Shown here piece after piece: positions 25,428-35,074 of a stretch of DNA of 64,000 nt. The stretch is taken from NCBI GenBank assembly GCA_017434455.1, contig JAFRFG010000015.1:30630-94629 (forward strand), given 5' to 3'. Numbering within the stretch: position 1 is the stretch's first letter; each line of letters starts with the position of its first letter. Under the pieces are notes generated by a model that worked only from the letters and a program-made list of their open reading frames with translations, was not told the origin of the DNA and made no database searches. The position numbers and the translations under genes are program-made. This DNA comes from Thermoguttaceae bacterium. GTDB lineage: Bacteria > Planctomycetota > Planctomycetia > Pirellulales > Thermoguttaceae.

Positions 25428-27917
25428 TCAGAACTGCCGCGGGGGATTGTCCCAGTCACTGAGCGTCTTTTTCAGAAACCGCGTAAACGCGCTTTCGTTA
25501 AACTCTTCGGGACGCCTCAGGCGAAAGACCACCACCGGTCCGTCGTCGCCCTCCTCCAGCGCCGCCGCGCCGAAGATCGCCAGCTGCTGTTTGCTCACGG
25601 TGTGGGGGCGCACCGGAAGACGAATCGAGATATAGTCGCAGAACTTGGTCTGCGCGACGACCCACGGGGTCTTTGACCCGCCGCGGTAGAACGGCACCTG
25701 GAGCCGATGCGTCCAGACCGCCTCGGCCCGCGGATCGGCCTGTTCCAGCAAATCGAGAATCCTCCGCAAAAAAGAGATGTCCCACTTCGGGACCGTGCTT
25801 TCCCCGCTGCACCCCTCCGGGCTCAAATGCCACTGTTTCCCCAGCGTCCGCCATGGGGCGTCTTTGACGCGGGAATCGTCAACCGCCGGCGCGTCCAAAT
25901 AGCGCTCCATCGCCCCGATCGCCCGTTCGAGGAACTCCCAGTAGGCGGGGGTGTCGATTTCGGCGTAGTCGTAGACCCGCAGCTGGACCTCCTGAAACGC
26001 GCCGTAATTGTTCACTTCGGTCCGCGGACGGGTCCCGTACAGATTGATATCCTTGCGCTCGCTGAGAGGTTTGAGCCCAATTTTTCCGGGAAGGGTCTCG
26101 GCCGAGAAGGTGCCGCGCGGGACGCGGAACTTCATCCGCAGGAGCCACTCCTCCCCCGTCGACGCCTGGAAGAACCACCCGAAGACATTCCGCTCGGGAA
26201 GAATCTCGACCAAGGAACGATGGCTCCAGTCGGTCTCTTGAAAGACGCGCGACCCCTCGATCCGGTCGACCGTGTCGGCCAGGATCTTGCCGTCCCAGCG
26301 GCAGACCGTCCCGTTGGTGCTGGTCCGCGAGGTGGTGTGCCAGTGGCGGCCGTCGCTTTCCCACGGCATCGTCGTGCGGTTTTCGATGTCGATATCTTCG
26401 ATGCGGCTTTCACTCTCGGCGCAGGCGCGGCGGTACTCCTCCGGGTCGAACAGGGGGCGCTCGCTGTAGGGACCGGCCGCCAGGACCGGGGCCAGAACCT
26501 CGGCGGTCCAGCTCTTCGGCAGGGCGCTTCGCTGCTCGGGCGGGAGCTTGAGACGTTCCTCCTCGCGGCGAACCAGCTGCTCGGGGGTTCCGGCAAAGAC
26601 AAGCTCTCCGCCGCCGACCCCCGCTTCGGGGCCGAGATCGACCAGCCAGTCGGCCGACTTGATGACATCGAGGTTGTGCTCGACGATGATCACCGTGTTC
26701 CCCAGATCGACCAGCCGGTGAATGACATCCAAGAGCTTCTCGATATCGTCAAAGTGCAGACCGGTCGTCGGCTCGTCGAGGATATAGAGCGTTCTGCCCG
26801 TATCGGGGCGGGCCAGTTCCCGGGCGAGGCGAACCCGCTGCGCCTCTCCTCCCGAGAGAGTCGGCGCGCTTTGGCCGAGCGTCAAGTAGCCCAGACCGAC
26901 GTCGCGCAGCGTCCGAAGGACGCGGGCGATCGGCGGGATGTCGGAAAATAACGCGCACGCGCGGGCGATCGGCATGTTGAGAACATCGGCGATCGAGGCC
27001 CCCTTATAGAGAATCTCCAGCGTATTGGGCTCGTAGCGCGACCCTCCGCACGCCTCGCAGGTGACCCAGACGTCGGACAAAAAGTGCATCTCGATCTTGA
27101 TCTGACCGGCCCCCTCGCACTTTTCGCACCGCCCGCCGGGGACATTGAACCGGAAGCGGCTGGCGGTGTAGCTCCGCATGCGCGACTCGGGCAGGCGGGC
27201 GAACAGCTCGCAGATCGAGTCGAAGACGCCGGTGTAGGTCGCCGGGGTGGAGCTCGGGGTCTGGCCGAGGGGCTGCTGATCGACCATAATCACCTTGTCG
27301 AGCCGGTCGGCCCCGAGAATTTGATCGTACGCCCCCACCTTCGCGACGGAATGCATCAGTTTGCGCTCCAGCGCCGGACAGAGAATTTCGCCGATCAGAG
27401 ACGACTTGCCGCTGCCCGAAACCCCGGTGACACAGGTCAGCGCCGAGAGGGGGAACGGGACGTCGATCGAGCGCAGATTGTTCTGGCGCGCCCCGGTAAC
27501 CAGCAGCCACCCCGGTTCCCAGACCGGAAGACGGCCGACCCCGTAGCGCTGCTCGGCCTCGTCGGGCTTGTGGAACCGCCGCGCTTCCTCACAGCGGCGA
27601 CGGCGGTCTTGTTCCTTCTTCGACAAGTTTTCCTCGGCCTGGAGAAACGTCCGCTCGAAACTCGAAAACGCCTCGTTCGGCTCGGCGGCCGGCGCGGCGG
27701 CTTTCTTGGCGGGACGCTTGGCGGCGGGGCGTTTAACGGCGCGCTTCGGCTTTTCCTCCCCGCCGGAAGGGGACGCCTTCTTGACGGCGGGGCGCTTGAC
27801 GGGGCGTTTCGCCGCTTTTTTCACGGCTTTTTTCACCGCTTTTTTGGCCGGTTCCTCGGCCGGTTTTTTGGCCGGTTCTTCTCCCGCGGTTTCGGACGGT
27901 GAACGCTTCTTACTCAT
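25428..27917 (-). CDS. Half-length UvrA-like ABC ATPase with histone-like tail and novel C-terminus
   Basis: 829 residues. Residues 1-75 are a Lys/Pro/Ala-rich tail resembling histone H1 C-termini. Residues about 135-450 match only the second ABC half of UvrA: Walker A GVSGSGKSSL (165-174), zinc module with CEKC (264-267) and CEAC (287-290), signature LSGGEAQRV (354-362), Walker B LYILDEPTTGLH (377-388). The first ABC half, normally 500 residues, is absent. From about 470 to the end is a soluble mixed alpha/beta stretch (MPWESDGRHWHT...WDGKILADTVDRI) that I do not recognise. Full UvrA finds DNA damage; a half protein could work as a homodimer or with a partner coded elsewhere. ATG 27917 is taken as start; a TTG two codons upstream is possible. 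Confidence 0.85.
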   Translation of the reverse strand: MSKKRSPSETAGEEPAKKPAEEPAKKAVKKAVKKAAKRPVKRPAVKKASPSGGEEKPKRAVKRPAAKRPAKKAAAPAAEPNEAFSSFERTFLQAEENLSKKEQDRRRRCEEARRFHKPDEAEQRYGVGRLPVWEPGWLLVTGARQNNLRSIDVPFPLSALTCVTGVSGSGKSSLIGEILCPALERKLMHSVAKVGAYDQILGADRLDKVIMVDQQPLGQTPSSTPATYTGVFDSICELFARLPESRMRSYTASRFRFNVPGGRCEKCEGAGQIKIEMHFLSDVWVTCEACGGSRYEPNTLEILYKGASIADVLNMPIARACALFSDIPPIARVLRTLRDVGLGYLTLGQSAPTLSGGEAQRVRLARELARPDTGRTLYILDEPTTGLHFDDIEKLLDVIHRLVDLGNTVIIVEHNLDVIKSADWLVDLGPEAGVGGGELVFAGTPEQLVRREEERLKLPPEQRSALPKSWTAEVLAPVLAAGPYSERPLFDPEEYRRACAESESRIEDIDIENRTTMPWESDGRHWHTTSRTSTNGTVCRWDGKILADTVDRIEGSRVFQETDWSHRSLVEILPERNVFGWFFQASTGEEWLLRMKFRVPRGTFSAETLPGKIGLKPLSERKDINLYGTRPRTEVNNYGAFQEVQLRVYDYAEIDTPAYWEFLERAIGAMERYLDAPAVDDSRVKDAPWRTLGKQWHLSPEGCSGESTVPKWDISFLRRILDLLEQADPRAEAVWTHRLQVPFYRGGSKTPWVVAQTKFCDYISIRLPVRPHTVSKQQLAIFGAAALEEGDDGPVVVFRLRRPEEFNESAFTRFLKKTLSDWDNPPRQF

Positions 27918-27938
27918 TCCCAAAAGGTATCCCGGTTG

Positions 27939-28445
27939 TTATCGCAATGCTTCAATCAGAACAATCGCCTCGGCGCTGATCGCCTCCCCCCGGCCGATGA
28001 TGCCGATCTTCTCGCCGGTCTTCGCCTTGACGCTCACCCGATCTGACGGCAGTTCAAGGATCGAGGCGATCCTCTCGGCGATCGCCCGTTTGTACGGGCC
28101 CAGCTTGGGGGCCTCGGCGAAGACGATCGTGTCGAGATTGACAATCGACCAGCCGCCGCAGCGCAGCAGCCCGGCGGCGAGGGCAAGCATCTCGGCGGAA
28201 TCACGGCCGCGGTTTGCCTGGTCGGTATCGGGGAAATGGTCGCCGATATCCCCCAGCGCCGCGGCCCCCAAAAGGGCGTCGGTCACGGCGTGCAGCAGCA
28301 CGTCGGCGTCGGAATGGCCGCGCAGCGTCCGATCGTACGGGATATCGACCCCGCCGAGGCGAAGCGATACCGTCCCCGGTTGGGGGGGGGTAAATCGGTG
28401 TGTGTCGTGCCCCAGGCCGACACGATAGCTCGGACGCTCTTCCAT
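27939..28445 (-). CDS. ispF: 2-C-methyl-D-erythritol 2,4-cyclodiphosphate synthase
   Basis: IspF closes the cyclic diphosphate in the MEP route to isoprenoids. 168 residues, normal for the family. Zinc ligands are seen in GHDTHRF (Asp14, His16) and LLHAVTDALLG (His52), with the signature RGHSDADVLLHAVTDALLGAAALGDIGDHFPDTD; the C-terminal KTGEKIGIIGRGEAI is also conserved. It starts five bases after the stop of the preceding small gene, so it belongs to the minus-strand cluster that runs down from hisC. The ribosome site is weak, fitting translational coupling. Confidence 0.96.
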   Translation of the reverse strand: MEERPSYRVGLGHDTHRFTPPQPGTVSLRLGGVDIPYDRTLRGHSDADVLLHAVTDALLGAAALGDIGDHFPDTDQANRGRDSAEMLALAAGLLRCGGWSIVNLDTIVFAEAPKLGPYKRAIAERIASILELPSDRVSVKAKTGEKIGIIGRGEAISAEAIVLIEALR

Positions 28446-28450
28446 CGGTC

Positions 28451-28912
28451 TTACTTTTGTTCGGGGATCCACGACGAGACGTCGCCGTCGGCGACTCCCT
28501 TCTCGAACGCTTCCAGATCGGGGTAGATCCGGGTGGAGAGGAACTTCACCACCCAGTTGCAGACCATCGGGCTGATGGTGATCACCACGGCGCCCCCTTT
28601 CCACGCCTCCCACATCTCGATCGCCGTCCCCATCGACGCCTCGGGAATATAGGCAACCAGCAGGTCGGTCGCCGTCGAGCACTGGTTGTTGTGGCGCAGG
28701 AAGGTCTGTTTGCCGGTTTCCTCCCCGTACTCGAGCGAATTCTTATTGGCCGCCAGCGGGTCGTAGATGACCGAGCCGGGAAGAACCTTTTTGATGATCT
28801 CGGCGATCCGATCGCGGTACCCCTGGCCGTGAAGGGCCTTTCGGGTAAGGGAACCCTGCATGATCCCCGCGATGAAGACCCGCGGTTTCCAGCTGTCGAT
28901 CACTTCCGCCAT
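28451..28912 (-). CDS. Nucleoside 2-deoxyribosyltransferase-like protein, function uncertain
   Basis: 153 residues. The pattern RVFIAGIMQGS (residues 11-21), YDPLAAN (50-56) and LLVAYIPEASMGTAIEMWEAW (84-104) resembles the Rossmann-like nucleoside 2-deoxyribosyltransferase superfamily, in which the glutamate of the SMGTAIE-type loop is the nucleophile. Overall similarity is weak, so base-ribose transfer or hydrolysis is a guess. It lies between queC and ispF in the same orientation, possibly cotranscribed; the company of queC hints at nucleoside salvage but proves nothing. Confidence 0.6.
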   Translation of the reverse strand: MAEVIDSWKPRVFIAGIMQGSLTRKALHGQGYRDRIAEIIKKVLPGSVIYDPLAANKNSLEYGEETGKQTFLRHNNQCSTATDLLVAYIPEASMGTAIEMWEAWKGGAVVITISPMVCNWVVKFLSTRIYPDLEAFEKGVADGDVSSWIPEQK

Positions 28913-28968
28913 ATTTCGCCGCCTTTGTTTGTTCTATACGTTTGTTTTTCGCTGTTTGTTTTGGTTTG

Positions 28969-29667
28969 TCACCTCGCGCCGGGCACGTACGCGGCCGGGT
29001 CCTCGACCCCCGCCTCCCGGAACCCCTCCAGACGCAGGCGGCACGACTCGCACTTTCCGCACGCCTGGCCCTGTTCGTTGGGGCTGTAGCAGGTAAGCGT
29101 CTGGGAGTAATCCACCCCCAGCGCCAGGCCCTCGCGGATGATCTGCCCCTTGCTCATCGATATGAGCGGTGTCACCACACGGATCCCTTCCCCCTCGACC
29201 CCCACCTTGGTCCCCAGCCGGGCCAGACGCTGGAAGGCGTCGATAAACTCCGGCCGGCAATCGGGGTAGCCGGAGTAATCAACCGCGTTGACCCCGATCC
29301 AGATCTCCGTGGCGCCGCGGGTCTCGGCCATCGCCAGCGCCAGAGAGAGAAAGACCGTATTGCGCGCCGGCACGTACGAGGAGGGGATCGACTGGCCGAT
29401 CTTCTCCAGTGGGACGGACGTCTCGACCGGGATCGACGGATCGGTCAGCGACGAGCCGCCGAACAAATCCAGGCGAATCGGGAGGATCAGATGCTCTTTA
29501 ACACGGAAGATCCGGGCGGTCCGGCGCGCGGCGTCGAGTTCCGCCTTGTGCCGCTGATTGTAGTCGATCGTCAGGGCGTGGATCACGCGGCCCCGCGAGG
29601 AGGCCATCGCGCAGACGGTCGTCGAGTCGAGCCCGCCGGAGAGGAGAACCACTGCCGTGGTCGGCAT
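28969..29667 (-). CDS. queC: 7-cyano-7-deazaguanine synthase
   Basis: QueC converts 7-carboxy-7-deazaguanine to preQ0 with ATP and ammonia, in the pathway to queuosine in tRNA. 232 residues. The PP-loop [10 protein letters not shown] is at 8-17, the conserved [17 protein letters not shown] at 96-112, and the zinc site cysteines are 193, 203, 206 and 209 (CX9CX2CX2C). The ATG at 29667 shares its last base with the hisB stop (TAATG), so translation is coupled. queD, queE and queF are not in the window. Confidence 0.96.
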   Translation of the reverse strand: MPTTAVVLLSGGLDSTTVCAMASSRGRVIHALTIDYNQRHKAELDAARRTARIFRVKEHLILPIRLDLFGGSSLTDPSIPVETSVPLEKIGQSIPSSYVPARNTVFLSLALAMAETRGATEIWIGVNAVDYSGYPDCRPEFIDAFQRLARLGTKVGVEGEGIRVVTPLISMSKGQIIREGLALGVDYSQTLTCYSPNEQGQACGKCESCRLRLEGFREAGVEDPAAYVPGAR

Positions 29668-30266
29668 TACAGAACCCCCTTCGTGCTCGGAACCCCCGTT
29701 TGGCGCGGATCGCTCGCGCAGGCGGCGCGAATTGCCCGGGCCGCGGCCTTGAAGATCGCCTCGCTGATATGGTGCCCGTTCTTTCCGTAAGAGACATTAA
29801 TGTGGAGCGCGGCGGCCGAGGCGTTGGCGAACCCCTGCCAGAACTCGCGGACCAGTTCCAAATCGAACGTCCCTACCGAGGCGACCGGGATATCGGCGTT
29901 ATAGACCAGCGTGGGACGGCCGCAGAAATCGATCGCCGCCGTGCAGAGGGTCTCATCCATCGGAAGGATAAAGAACCCGTAGCGGCAGATTCCCTTTTTG
30001 TCCCCGAGCGCCGCGGCGAACGCCTCGCCCAGGGCGATCCCGGTATCTTCCACCGAGTGATGCCCGTCGACCTCCAGGTCGCCTTTGACCTCGAGCGTCA
30101 GATCGACCATCGCGTGGGCGGCAAAGAGGGTAAGCATGTGATCGAAGAACCCAAGACCGGTGCTGATCTTGCCGGTGCCGGTGCCGTCCAGGTCCAACGA
30201 CAGGCGGATTTGGGTCTCTTTCGTGTCACGTTTGATCGTACTGGTTCTTTTTTTCGCGGCAGCCAT
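29667..30266 (-). CDS. hisB: Imidazoleglycerol-phosphate dehydratase
   Basis: HisB catalyses the sixth step of histidine synthesis and binds two Mn ions per site. 199 residues, the single-function form. Metal-binding signatures GFFDHML (39-45), [17 protein letters not shown] (about 66-82) and the late [14 protein letters not shown] are present. The N-terminus ([20 protein letters not shown]) follows the usual start of the family, which fixes the start at 30266 despite a weak ribosome site. It follows hisC by 50 bases, giving a short his pair. Confidence 0.96.
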   Translation of the reverse strand: MAAAKKRTSTIKRDTKETQIRLSLDLDGTGTGKISTGLGFFDHMLTLFAAHAMVDLTLEVKGDLEVDGHHSVEDTGIALGEAFAAALGDKKGICRYGFFILPMDETLCTAAIDFCGRPTLVYNADIPVASVGTFDLELVREFWQGFANASAAALHINVSYGKNGHHISEAIFKAAARAIRAACASDPRQTGVPSTKGVL

Positions 30267-30316
30267 AGCGGGATAATTTTCTTTGGTGGTGATCGTTACC
30301 TTATATTGTTTCGCGG

Positions 30317-31390
30317 TTATTTTTTGAAATACTTTTCCAGGCAGTCGAGCATCGCGTCGTTCTGCTCGTCGGTCCCGACGCTGATCCGAAGCCCGTCGCC
30401 GCACTGGCCATAGTCCATATAACGAACCAGCCAGCCGCGCTCTTTGAGGTAGAGGTAGATCTCTTTGTGAGAGACCCCCGCGTCGGGGTGGACGTTCCAG
30501 GTAAAGTTCGCGTGCGATTCCGGGACGGTGAAACCGAGCTGGCGCATCCGCTCGGTCAGCCGCCGGCGCGTGGCGAGGATCTTCGCGCGGTTGGCCTGAC
30601 GCCAATCTTGATCGCGCACCGCGGCGGTCGCCGCGGCGATGGCGATAGCGTCGCAGTTGTACGAGTCTTTCATCTTCGCCAGCTGCTCGATGATCGCCGG
30701 GTCGGCAAAGAGGAACCCGAACCGCAGGCCCGCCAGCGCGTACGACTTGCTCAGGGTCCGAAGAACCATAATCTTCGCGTTTTTCTTCACCAGGTCGATG
30801 CAGTTCTCCTCGGCGAAGTCGGCGTACGCCTCGTCGACGACGATCGGACAGGGGAGCGTCTCGGCGAAGCGGAGGATCGTCTCTTTCGAAAGAACCGTCC
30901 CCGAGGGGGAATTCGGATTCGGAAGATAGACCAGTTTCAGCTGGCGGCCGTCGTCAAACCCCTGACCGAACGACTCGGGGAGCGTCCAGTCGGGGAGGAA
31001 ACGAACCTCGTCGGCGTGCCCCCCCTGCAGCAGCGCCAGGGTCTTATAGAGAATGTAACTCGGCTTGGCCAGCCGCAGCCACTGCCCCCGATCGAGGAAC
31101 GAACGGGTGAGGATCGTCAGCAGGTCGTCGCTGCCGTTGCCGCAGAGGATCATCTCGGGGGAGACCCCGTAAACCTCGGCCGCCGCCTCGCGGAACGGCT
31201 GCGCCATCGCGTTGGGGTAGCGGGACAGCCCCCGGTCGGCGGCCGCTTTGATCGCCTCGTAGACCTTGTCGCTGGCGCGGTAGGGGTTCTCGTTGGTATT
31301 GAGTTTGACCGCCTCGCCGGCGCGCGGCTGCTCGCCGGGAACATAGCCCGGAAGAGCCAAGAGGTCGGGACGCAACAATGAATGGATCAT
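30317..31390 (-). CDS. hisC: Histidinol-phosphate aminotransferase
   Basis: HisC makes histidinol phosphate from imidazole acetol phosphate with glutamate, using pyridoxal phosphate. 357 residues, class I/II aminotransferase. LNTNENPY (30-37) is the typical substrate-loop opening, GNGSDDLL (84-91) binds the cofactor phosphate, DEAYADF (186-192) holds the pyridine-N aspartate, and Lys215 in TLSKSYALAGLRFG is the Schiff-base lysine. It is first in a run hisC-hisB-queC on the minus strand. Confidence 0.96.
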   Translation of the reverse strand: MIHSLLRPDLLALPGYVPGEQPRAGEAVKLNTNENPYRASDKVYEAIKAAADRGLSRYPNAMAQPFREAAAEVYGVSPEMILCGNGSDDLLTILTRSFLDRGQWLRLAKPSYILYKTLALLQGGHADEVRFLPDWTLPESFGQGFDDGRQLKLVYLPNPNSPSGTVLSKETILRFAETLPCPIVVDEAYADFAEENCIDLVKKNAKIMVLRTLSKSYALAGLRFGFLFADPAIIEQLAKMKDSYNCDAIAIAAATAAVRDQDWRQANRAKILATRRRLTERMRQLGFTVPESHANFTWNVHPDAGVSHKEIYLYLKERGWLVRYMDYGQCGDGLRISVGTDEQNDAMLDCLEKYFKK

Positions 31391-31455
31391 AGGGGGAAAC
31401 GTTCGAAAAAATCAAAAAATGGTAAAATCCGCCCGCCCGGCGCTTTGCGCCCGAT

Positions 31456-31881
31456 TTACTCCTCGGCGGGACGCCTGGAGCGGAACGGCGCCCCCGGTCG
31501 GGGGCCGAGAAGCGCCTCGGCGTACTCCTCGACCTGCTCGGGGACCTCGAAATAGCCCTCGAACACCCCCTCGACCCAATATTCGCAGCTCTCGGCGGAA
31601 TAGTCGCGGCAGATTTTGGGACGATTGGCGTAGCAGCCGCAGCGATCGTTCTCGTCCAGGAAACGGCAGGGGGACTGCACGAGAAGATAGTAAATCCCAT
31701 CGTCGCGGAACGCGCTGATCGACCGGTGCGAGATGAACCAGCGCAGCTGATCGAACCCCTCGTAGCCGTCAGCCAGCTCGTACGGCAGGGCGATATAGCG
31801 GCAGCAGCGGGCGTCGCAATAATCGCAGGCGCACGTCCCCTCGGGAAGGTCGGCCGGGGTGGCAAATGTTCTTTTCTGCAC
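31456..31881 (-). CDS. YkgJ-family cysteine-cluster protein
   Basis: 141 residues with the YkgJ (zinc- or iron-chelating) pattern: CACDYCDARCCRYIALP near residues 17-33, then CRFLDENDRCGCYANRPKICRDY near 72-94 and a final Cys near 99. These cysteines probably bind a metal or an Fe-S cluster; no activity is established for the family. No signal peptide. It lies 15 bases after glgC on the same strand and may be read from the same transcript, although no functional link with glycogen is evident. Confidence 0.85.
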   Translation of the reverse strand: MQKRTFATPADLPEGTCACDYCDARCCRYIALPYELADGYEGFDQLRWFISHRSISAFRDDGIYYLLVQSPCRFLDENDRCGCYANRPKICRDYSAESCEYWVEGVFEGYFEVPEQVEEYAEALLGPRPGAPFRSRRPAEE

Positions 31882-31896
31882 GATTGGATTCTCTCG

Positions 31897-33222
31897 CTAA
31901 CGCGCTGACTCGCGGAGATATTGCGCCAGGTTCCACTTGGCCGGAATCACCGCGCTCTTCTCGACGCAGATGATCCCGTCGCGAATCTGGCCGAAGGAAT
32001 GTTCCTCGGTGTTCTCGACCGCGTCGAGATTGGTGATCACCGCGTCGGTGCCGATGGCGCAGTTCTTATCGATGATCGCCCCTTCGATCGTCACATGATC
32101 GGCCACACCGATCGACGGCCGGCCGTCGGCGGCGTCCTGAGCGCGCTCCTCTTTGGTGAGGTAGTAGTCGGCCCCCATCACGATGGTATTGCGGATGACA
32201 CAGTTCTTTCCGATTTGGGAACGCAGCCCGATGATCGAGTTTTCGATCACCGTCCCCTCCCCGATGGTGCAGCCGTCGGCGATCAGACTGGAACGGATCA
32301 CCGCCGCGTCGATCTGCGTGGCGGGCAAAAAGCGCGACCGGGTGTAGGTCGGCATCTCGACGTCGGCCAGCGAGAACGGAGGATTCTGCGAGGCCATCGC
32401 CAGGTTGGTCTCGTAGAACGAACGGATCGTTCCGATATCTTCCCAATAGCCGTCGAACAGATGGACCTGTACCTTGCGGGTATGGATCGCCGCGGGGAGG
32501 ACCTCTTTGCCGAAATCGGTGTAGCCGGTCTTCTCCAGCGTGTCGGTGAGGGTCTTTTTCTTAAAGAGGTAGATACCCATGCTCGCCAGGTAATGGCGGC
32601 CGTTCGGCTCGACTCCAAACCCTTTGATCTGATCTTCGTCGGTCTTGAAATGGTCCAGTTCCTCGGCCGTCTGCGGCTTTTCGATGAAGCCGACCACCCG
32701 TCCGTCCTTGTTCAGACGCATAATGCCGAGATCGTGCGCCCGCCGGCGGAGCACCGGGACGGCGGCGATCGTCACGTCGGCGCCCGAGTCCAAATGGGTC
32801 TTCATCATCTTCTTGAAGTCCATTCGGTAGAGCTGGTCGCCGGAGAGAATCAGGACGTTCTCGATTTTGCGCTGCGAGAGGTAGTTGAAATTCTGCCGAA
32901 CCGCGTCGGCCGTCCCCTGGTACCACATGCCGTCGTTGCCGTTGGTCTGCTGGGCGGCCAATATCTGGACAAAGCCGTTGCTGTAGTCGTCGAACGAGTA
33001 CGACTGGATATGGTGGTGCAAGCTGACCGAGTTGAACTGCGTCGCGATATAAATGCGCGTCAGGCCGCTGTTGATGCAGTTCGAAAGAGGGATATCGATC
33101 AGACGGTATTTCCCCCCGATCGGAACGGCCGGCTTCGACCGGTACTTGGTCAGCGGATAAAGACGCGTGCCGCGGCCGCCGCCGAGAATCAGTACACAGG
33201 TTTTGCGAATCATAGAATCCAT
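31897..33222 (-). CDS. glgC: Glucose-1-phosphate adenylyltransferase
   Basis: GlgC makes ADP-glucose, the committed step of bacterial glycogen synthesis, and is controlled allosterically by glycolytic intermediates. 441 residues. The nucleotidyltransferase signature GGGRGTRLYPLTKYRSKPAVP is near residues 14-34, with YQGTADAVRQN and the glucose-phosphate-site VGFIEKP. The C-terminal part is a left-handed beta helix (SLIADGCTIGEGTVIENSIIG). The ATG at 33222 is preceded by AAGGAG at about ten bases; a second ATG three codons later is possible. No other glycogen gene is nearby. Confidence 0.94.
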   Translation of the reverse strand: MDSMIRKTCVLILGGGRGTRLYPLTKYRSKPAVPIGGKYRLIDIPLSNCINSGLTRIYIATQFNSVSLHHHIQSYSFDDYSNGFVQILAAQQTNGNDGMWYQGTADAVRQNFNYLSQRKIENVLILSGDQLYRMDFKKMMKTHLDSGADVTIAAVPVLRRRAHDLGIMRLNKDGRVVGFIEKPQTAEELDHFKTDEDQIKGFGVEPNGRHYLASMGIYLFKKKTLTDTLEKTGYTDFGKEVLPAAIHTRKVQVHLFDGYWEDIGTIRSFYETNLAMASQNPPFSLADVEMPTYTRSRFLPATQIDAAVIRSSLIADGCTIGEGTVIENSIIGLRSQIGKNCVIRNTIVMGADYYLTKEERAQDAADGRPSIGVADHVTIEGAIIDKNCAIGTDAVITNLDAVENTEEHSFGQIRDGIICVEKSAVIPAKWNLAQYLRESAR

Positions 33223-33454
33223 AGCAACGTCACTCCTTCGGGCGTCGGACCAAAAGACGCCGCCCGCGTTCGAACCGCGCCCCAAAAAGGGAAGGCGGCT
33301 TCCACACGTGTCGGCACTCCGGCGAAATTATAACAGAAACGGCCCTGTCGATAAAACCCCCTGGAACCCAAATTTCGACGCCTAACCACGCGGCGCGCTT
33401 TGTGGTATAGTGGATAGGGAATTTGGAACCACGCCTTTGATCGGATCACGCCCT

Positions 33455-34999
33455 ATGACTGCCCCATCGCTCCCCCAAGCACCGACGCCCCCTCCGCTGC
33501 GCGCCGAGGCCGCACGGCCCGACACCGACCGCGCCCTGTTTTGGCTGCCGGTCCTGACCCTGGCGCTTTGCTGGATCATCGTCCCGACGAAGGTCGTCCC
33601 GAACTTTCGGCCCGAAACGCTCCAGACCCTCGCCGCCGGGCAGAACTGGCAGCCGGCGCTTCTGGGCCATGGCGCGCTGACCTGCTTTCTGGCCGATGTC
33701 TTCTACGACGCCACGCAGCGCGCCCCCTGGGCCCCTTACTTCGTCGCGCAGATGTGCGTCGTCCTGTCACTGTTCATCTGCCGCGCCCTGGCGAAGCGTT
33801 TTTTGCCCGAGCGCCAGGCGTTCGCCGCCGCGATGGCGATGCTCTCGTTTTGCTTCTTCAACATCGACAGCACGATGCTGGGCGGCACGGTCACGATGCC
33901 GATCTTCTGGCTGGGGTCGATCTTCTTCTACCATCGGGCCCTGACCGAGGGGAAAACGGCCGACTGGGCCCGAACCGGGCTGTGCCTCGGCTTGGGGATG
34001 TACTGTTCACCGCTCATCGCCGCGCTGGCCCTGGTGATGCTGGTCTACCAGGTCTTGCCGATACCGGCTCAAAGGCGGCTGTCCGATCAGCGGTTCCTCC
34101 CCGGTGCGGCGCTGACGACGGCGGTTTTCGCGCTGGTGGCCGCCCCGCTGGTTGTCTGGGCCTTCCGGCACAACGGGGCCGGGCTGCGTTTGCCCCCACT
34201 TCCCCCCTCGCCCTGCCCCGTCCCGGAGGTTCCCCGCTTCTTCGGCGCGGTGGGAATCATCGCCCTTTTGATCCTCATTCCCCTCCTTCCGATGTCGGCC
34301 TTTTTTCAAAAGCGCGGCGAGACGGCCGCCGGGGAAAAAGAACCGGCCAATGCCGTTTTTCTCGCGGCGATGTTCAGTGCCCCGATCGTCACCCTCGCGG
34401 GCCATGGTCACTTTCAGGTGGCGCGGGCCGGCCAGCTTTTCTATCTGCTGCCGATTTTCTTTCTTTACCACTTCGGGAAAAAGAACCCCTCCCCCGCGCG
34501 CCAATGGACCAGTTTGGCCCTGGCGGTCGTGGTCCCCGTCCTGATTCTCGCCGCCGGATCGTTTGCCGTCGTGCAGTACCCCGCGCGCACGGGCAAGCCG
34601 CTGAGCTGCCACTTCCCGGGGCGTCCCCTCTCGTGGGCGGTCTGGAACCAGTGGCGCTCCAGCGGCGCCTTTACCCCCCTGCCCTTCGTCCGGGGAGAAG
34701 CGCGTCTGGCCAACAACGCCTCGGTCTACGGCCCCGGCCGGCCGCGCGTCTGGAACGAGGAGTGGGCCGGCGAAGAAGAGTTCGACCGCCAAGGGGGAAT
34801 CTGGATTTGGGACGACGACGATCCCGACAAAGAAACAATCATCGCGGCGATCAAACAGCGCTATCCTCGGGCGGTCTTCTCCGCGTCGTTTTTGGTCCCC
34901 TATCGAACAAAGGCCAAGGTCCCCCCGCTGCGCGTCTCGATGGCGGTCATCCCCCCGCGCGGCGGCTTCCTCCCCCCGGATATCGCCCCGCCGCGATAG
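33455..34999 (+). CDS. ArnT/PMT-like polytopic membrane glycosyltransferase family protein
   Basis: 514 residues with about ten hydrophobic segments between residues 28 and 370, then a soluble C-terminal part of about 140 residues. This layout, with the first external loop after TM1 (PTKVVPNFRPETLQTLAAGQNW) and the HGALTCFLADVFYDATQRAPW region, resembles the GT-C fold of PMT/ArnT glycosyltransferases, which move sugars from polyprenyl-phosphate donors. The usual DE or DD pair in the first loop is not evident, so activity is uncertain. A GTG start at 33410 would add 15 residues; neither start has a strong ribosome site. It converges on the cytochrome b gene with a bidirectional terminator between. 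Confidence 0.65.
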   Translation: MTAPSLPQAPTPPPLRAEAARPDTDRALFWLPVLTLALCWIIVPTKVVPNFRPETLQTLAAGQNWQPALLGHGALTCFLADVFYDATQRAPWAPYFVAQMCVVLSLFICRALAKRFLPERQAFAAAMAMLSFCFFNIDSTMLGGTVTMPIFWLGSIFFYHRALTEGKTADWARTGLCLGLGMYCSPLIAALALVMLVYQVLPIPAQRRLSDQRFLPGAALTTAVFALVAAPLVVWAFRHNGAGLRLPPLPPSPCPVPEVPRFFGAVGIIALLILIPLLPMSAFFQKRGETAAGEKEPANAVFLAAMFSAPIVTLAGHGHFQVARAGQLFYLLPIFFLYHFGKKNPSPARQWTSLALAVVVPVLILAAGSFAVVQYPARTGKPLSCHFPGRPLSWAVWNQWRSSGAFTPLPFVRGEARLANNASVYGPGRPRVWNEEWAGEEEFDRQGGIWIWDDDDPDKETIIAAIKQRYPRAVFSASFLVPYRTKAKVPPLRVSMAVIPPRGGFLPPDIAPPR

Positions 35000-35023
35000 A
35001 AAACAGCGCGCGGAAAAAAGCGC

Positions 35024-35057
35024 AAAAAAAAGCGGGAGCTTCAGCTCCCGCTTTTTT
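35024..35057. terminator. Bidirectional terminator between convergent genes
   Basis: 10-bp stem AGCGGGAGCT / AGCTCCCGCT with a 2-nt loop, flanked by an A-run and a T-run. Confidence 0.93.
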
Positions 35058-35074
35058 CGTTGACGCGCTGGCGA

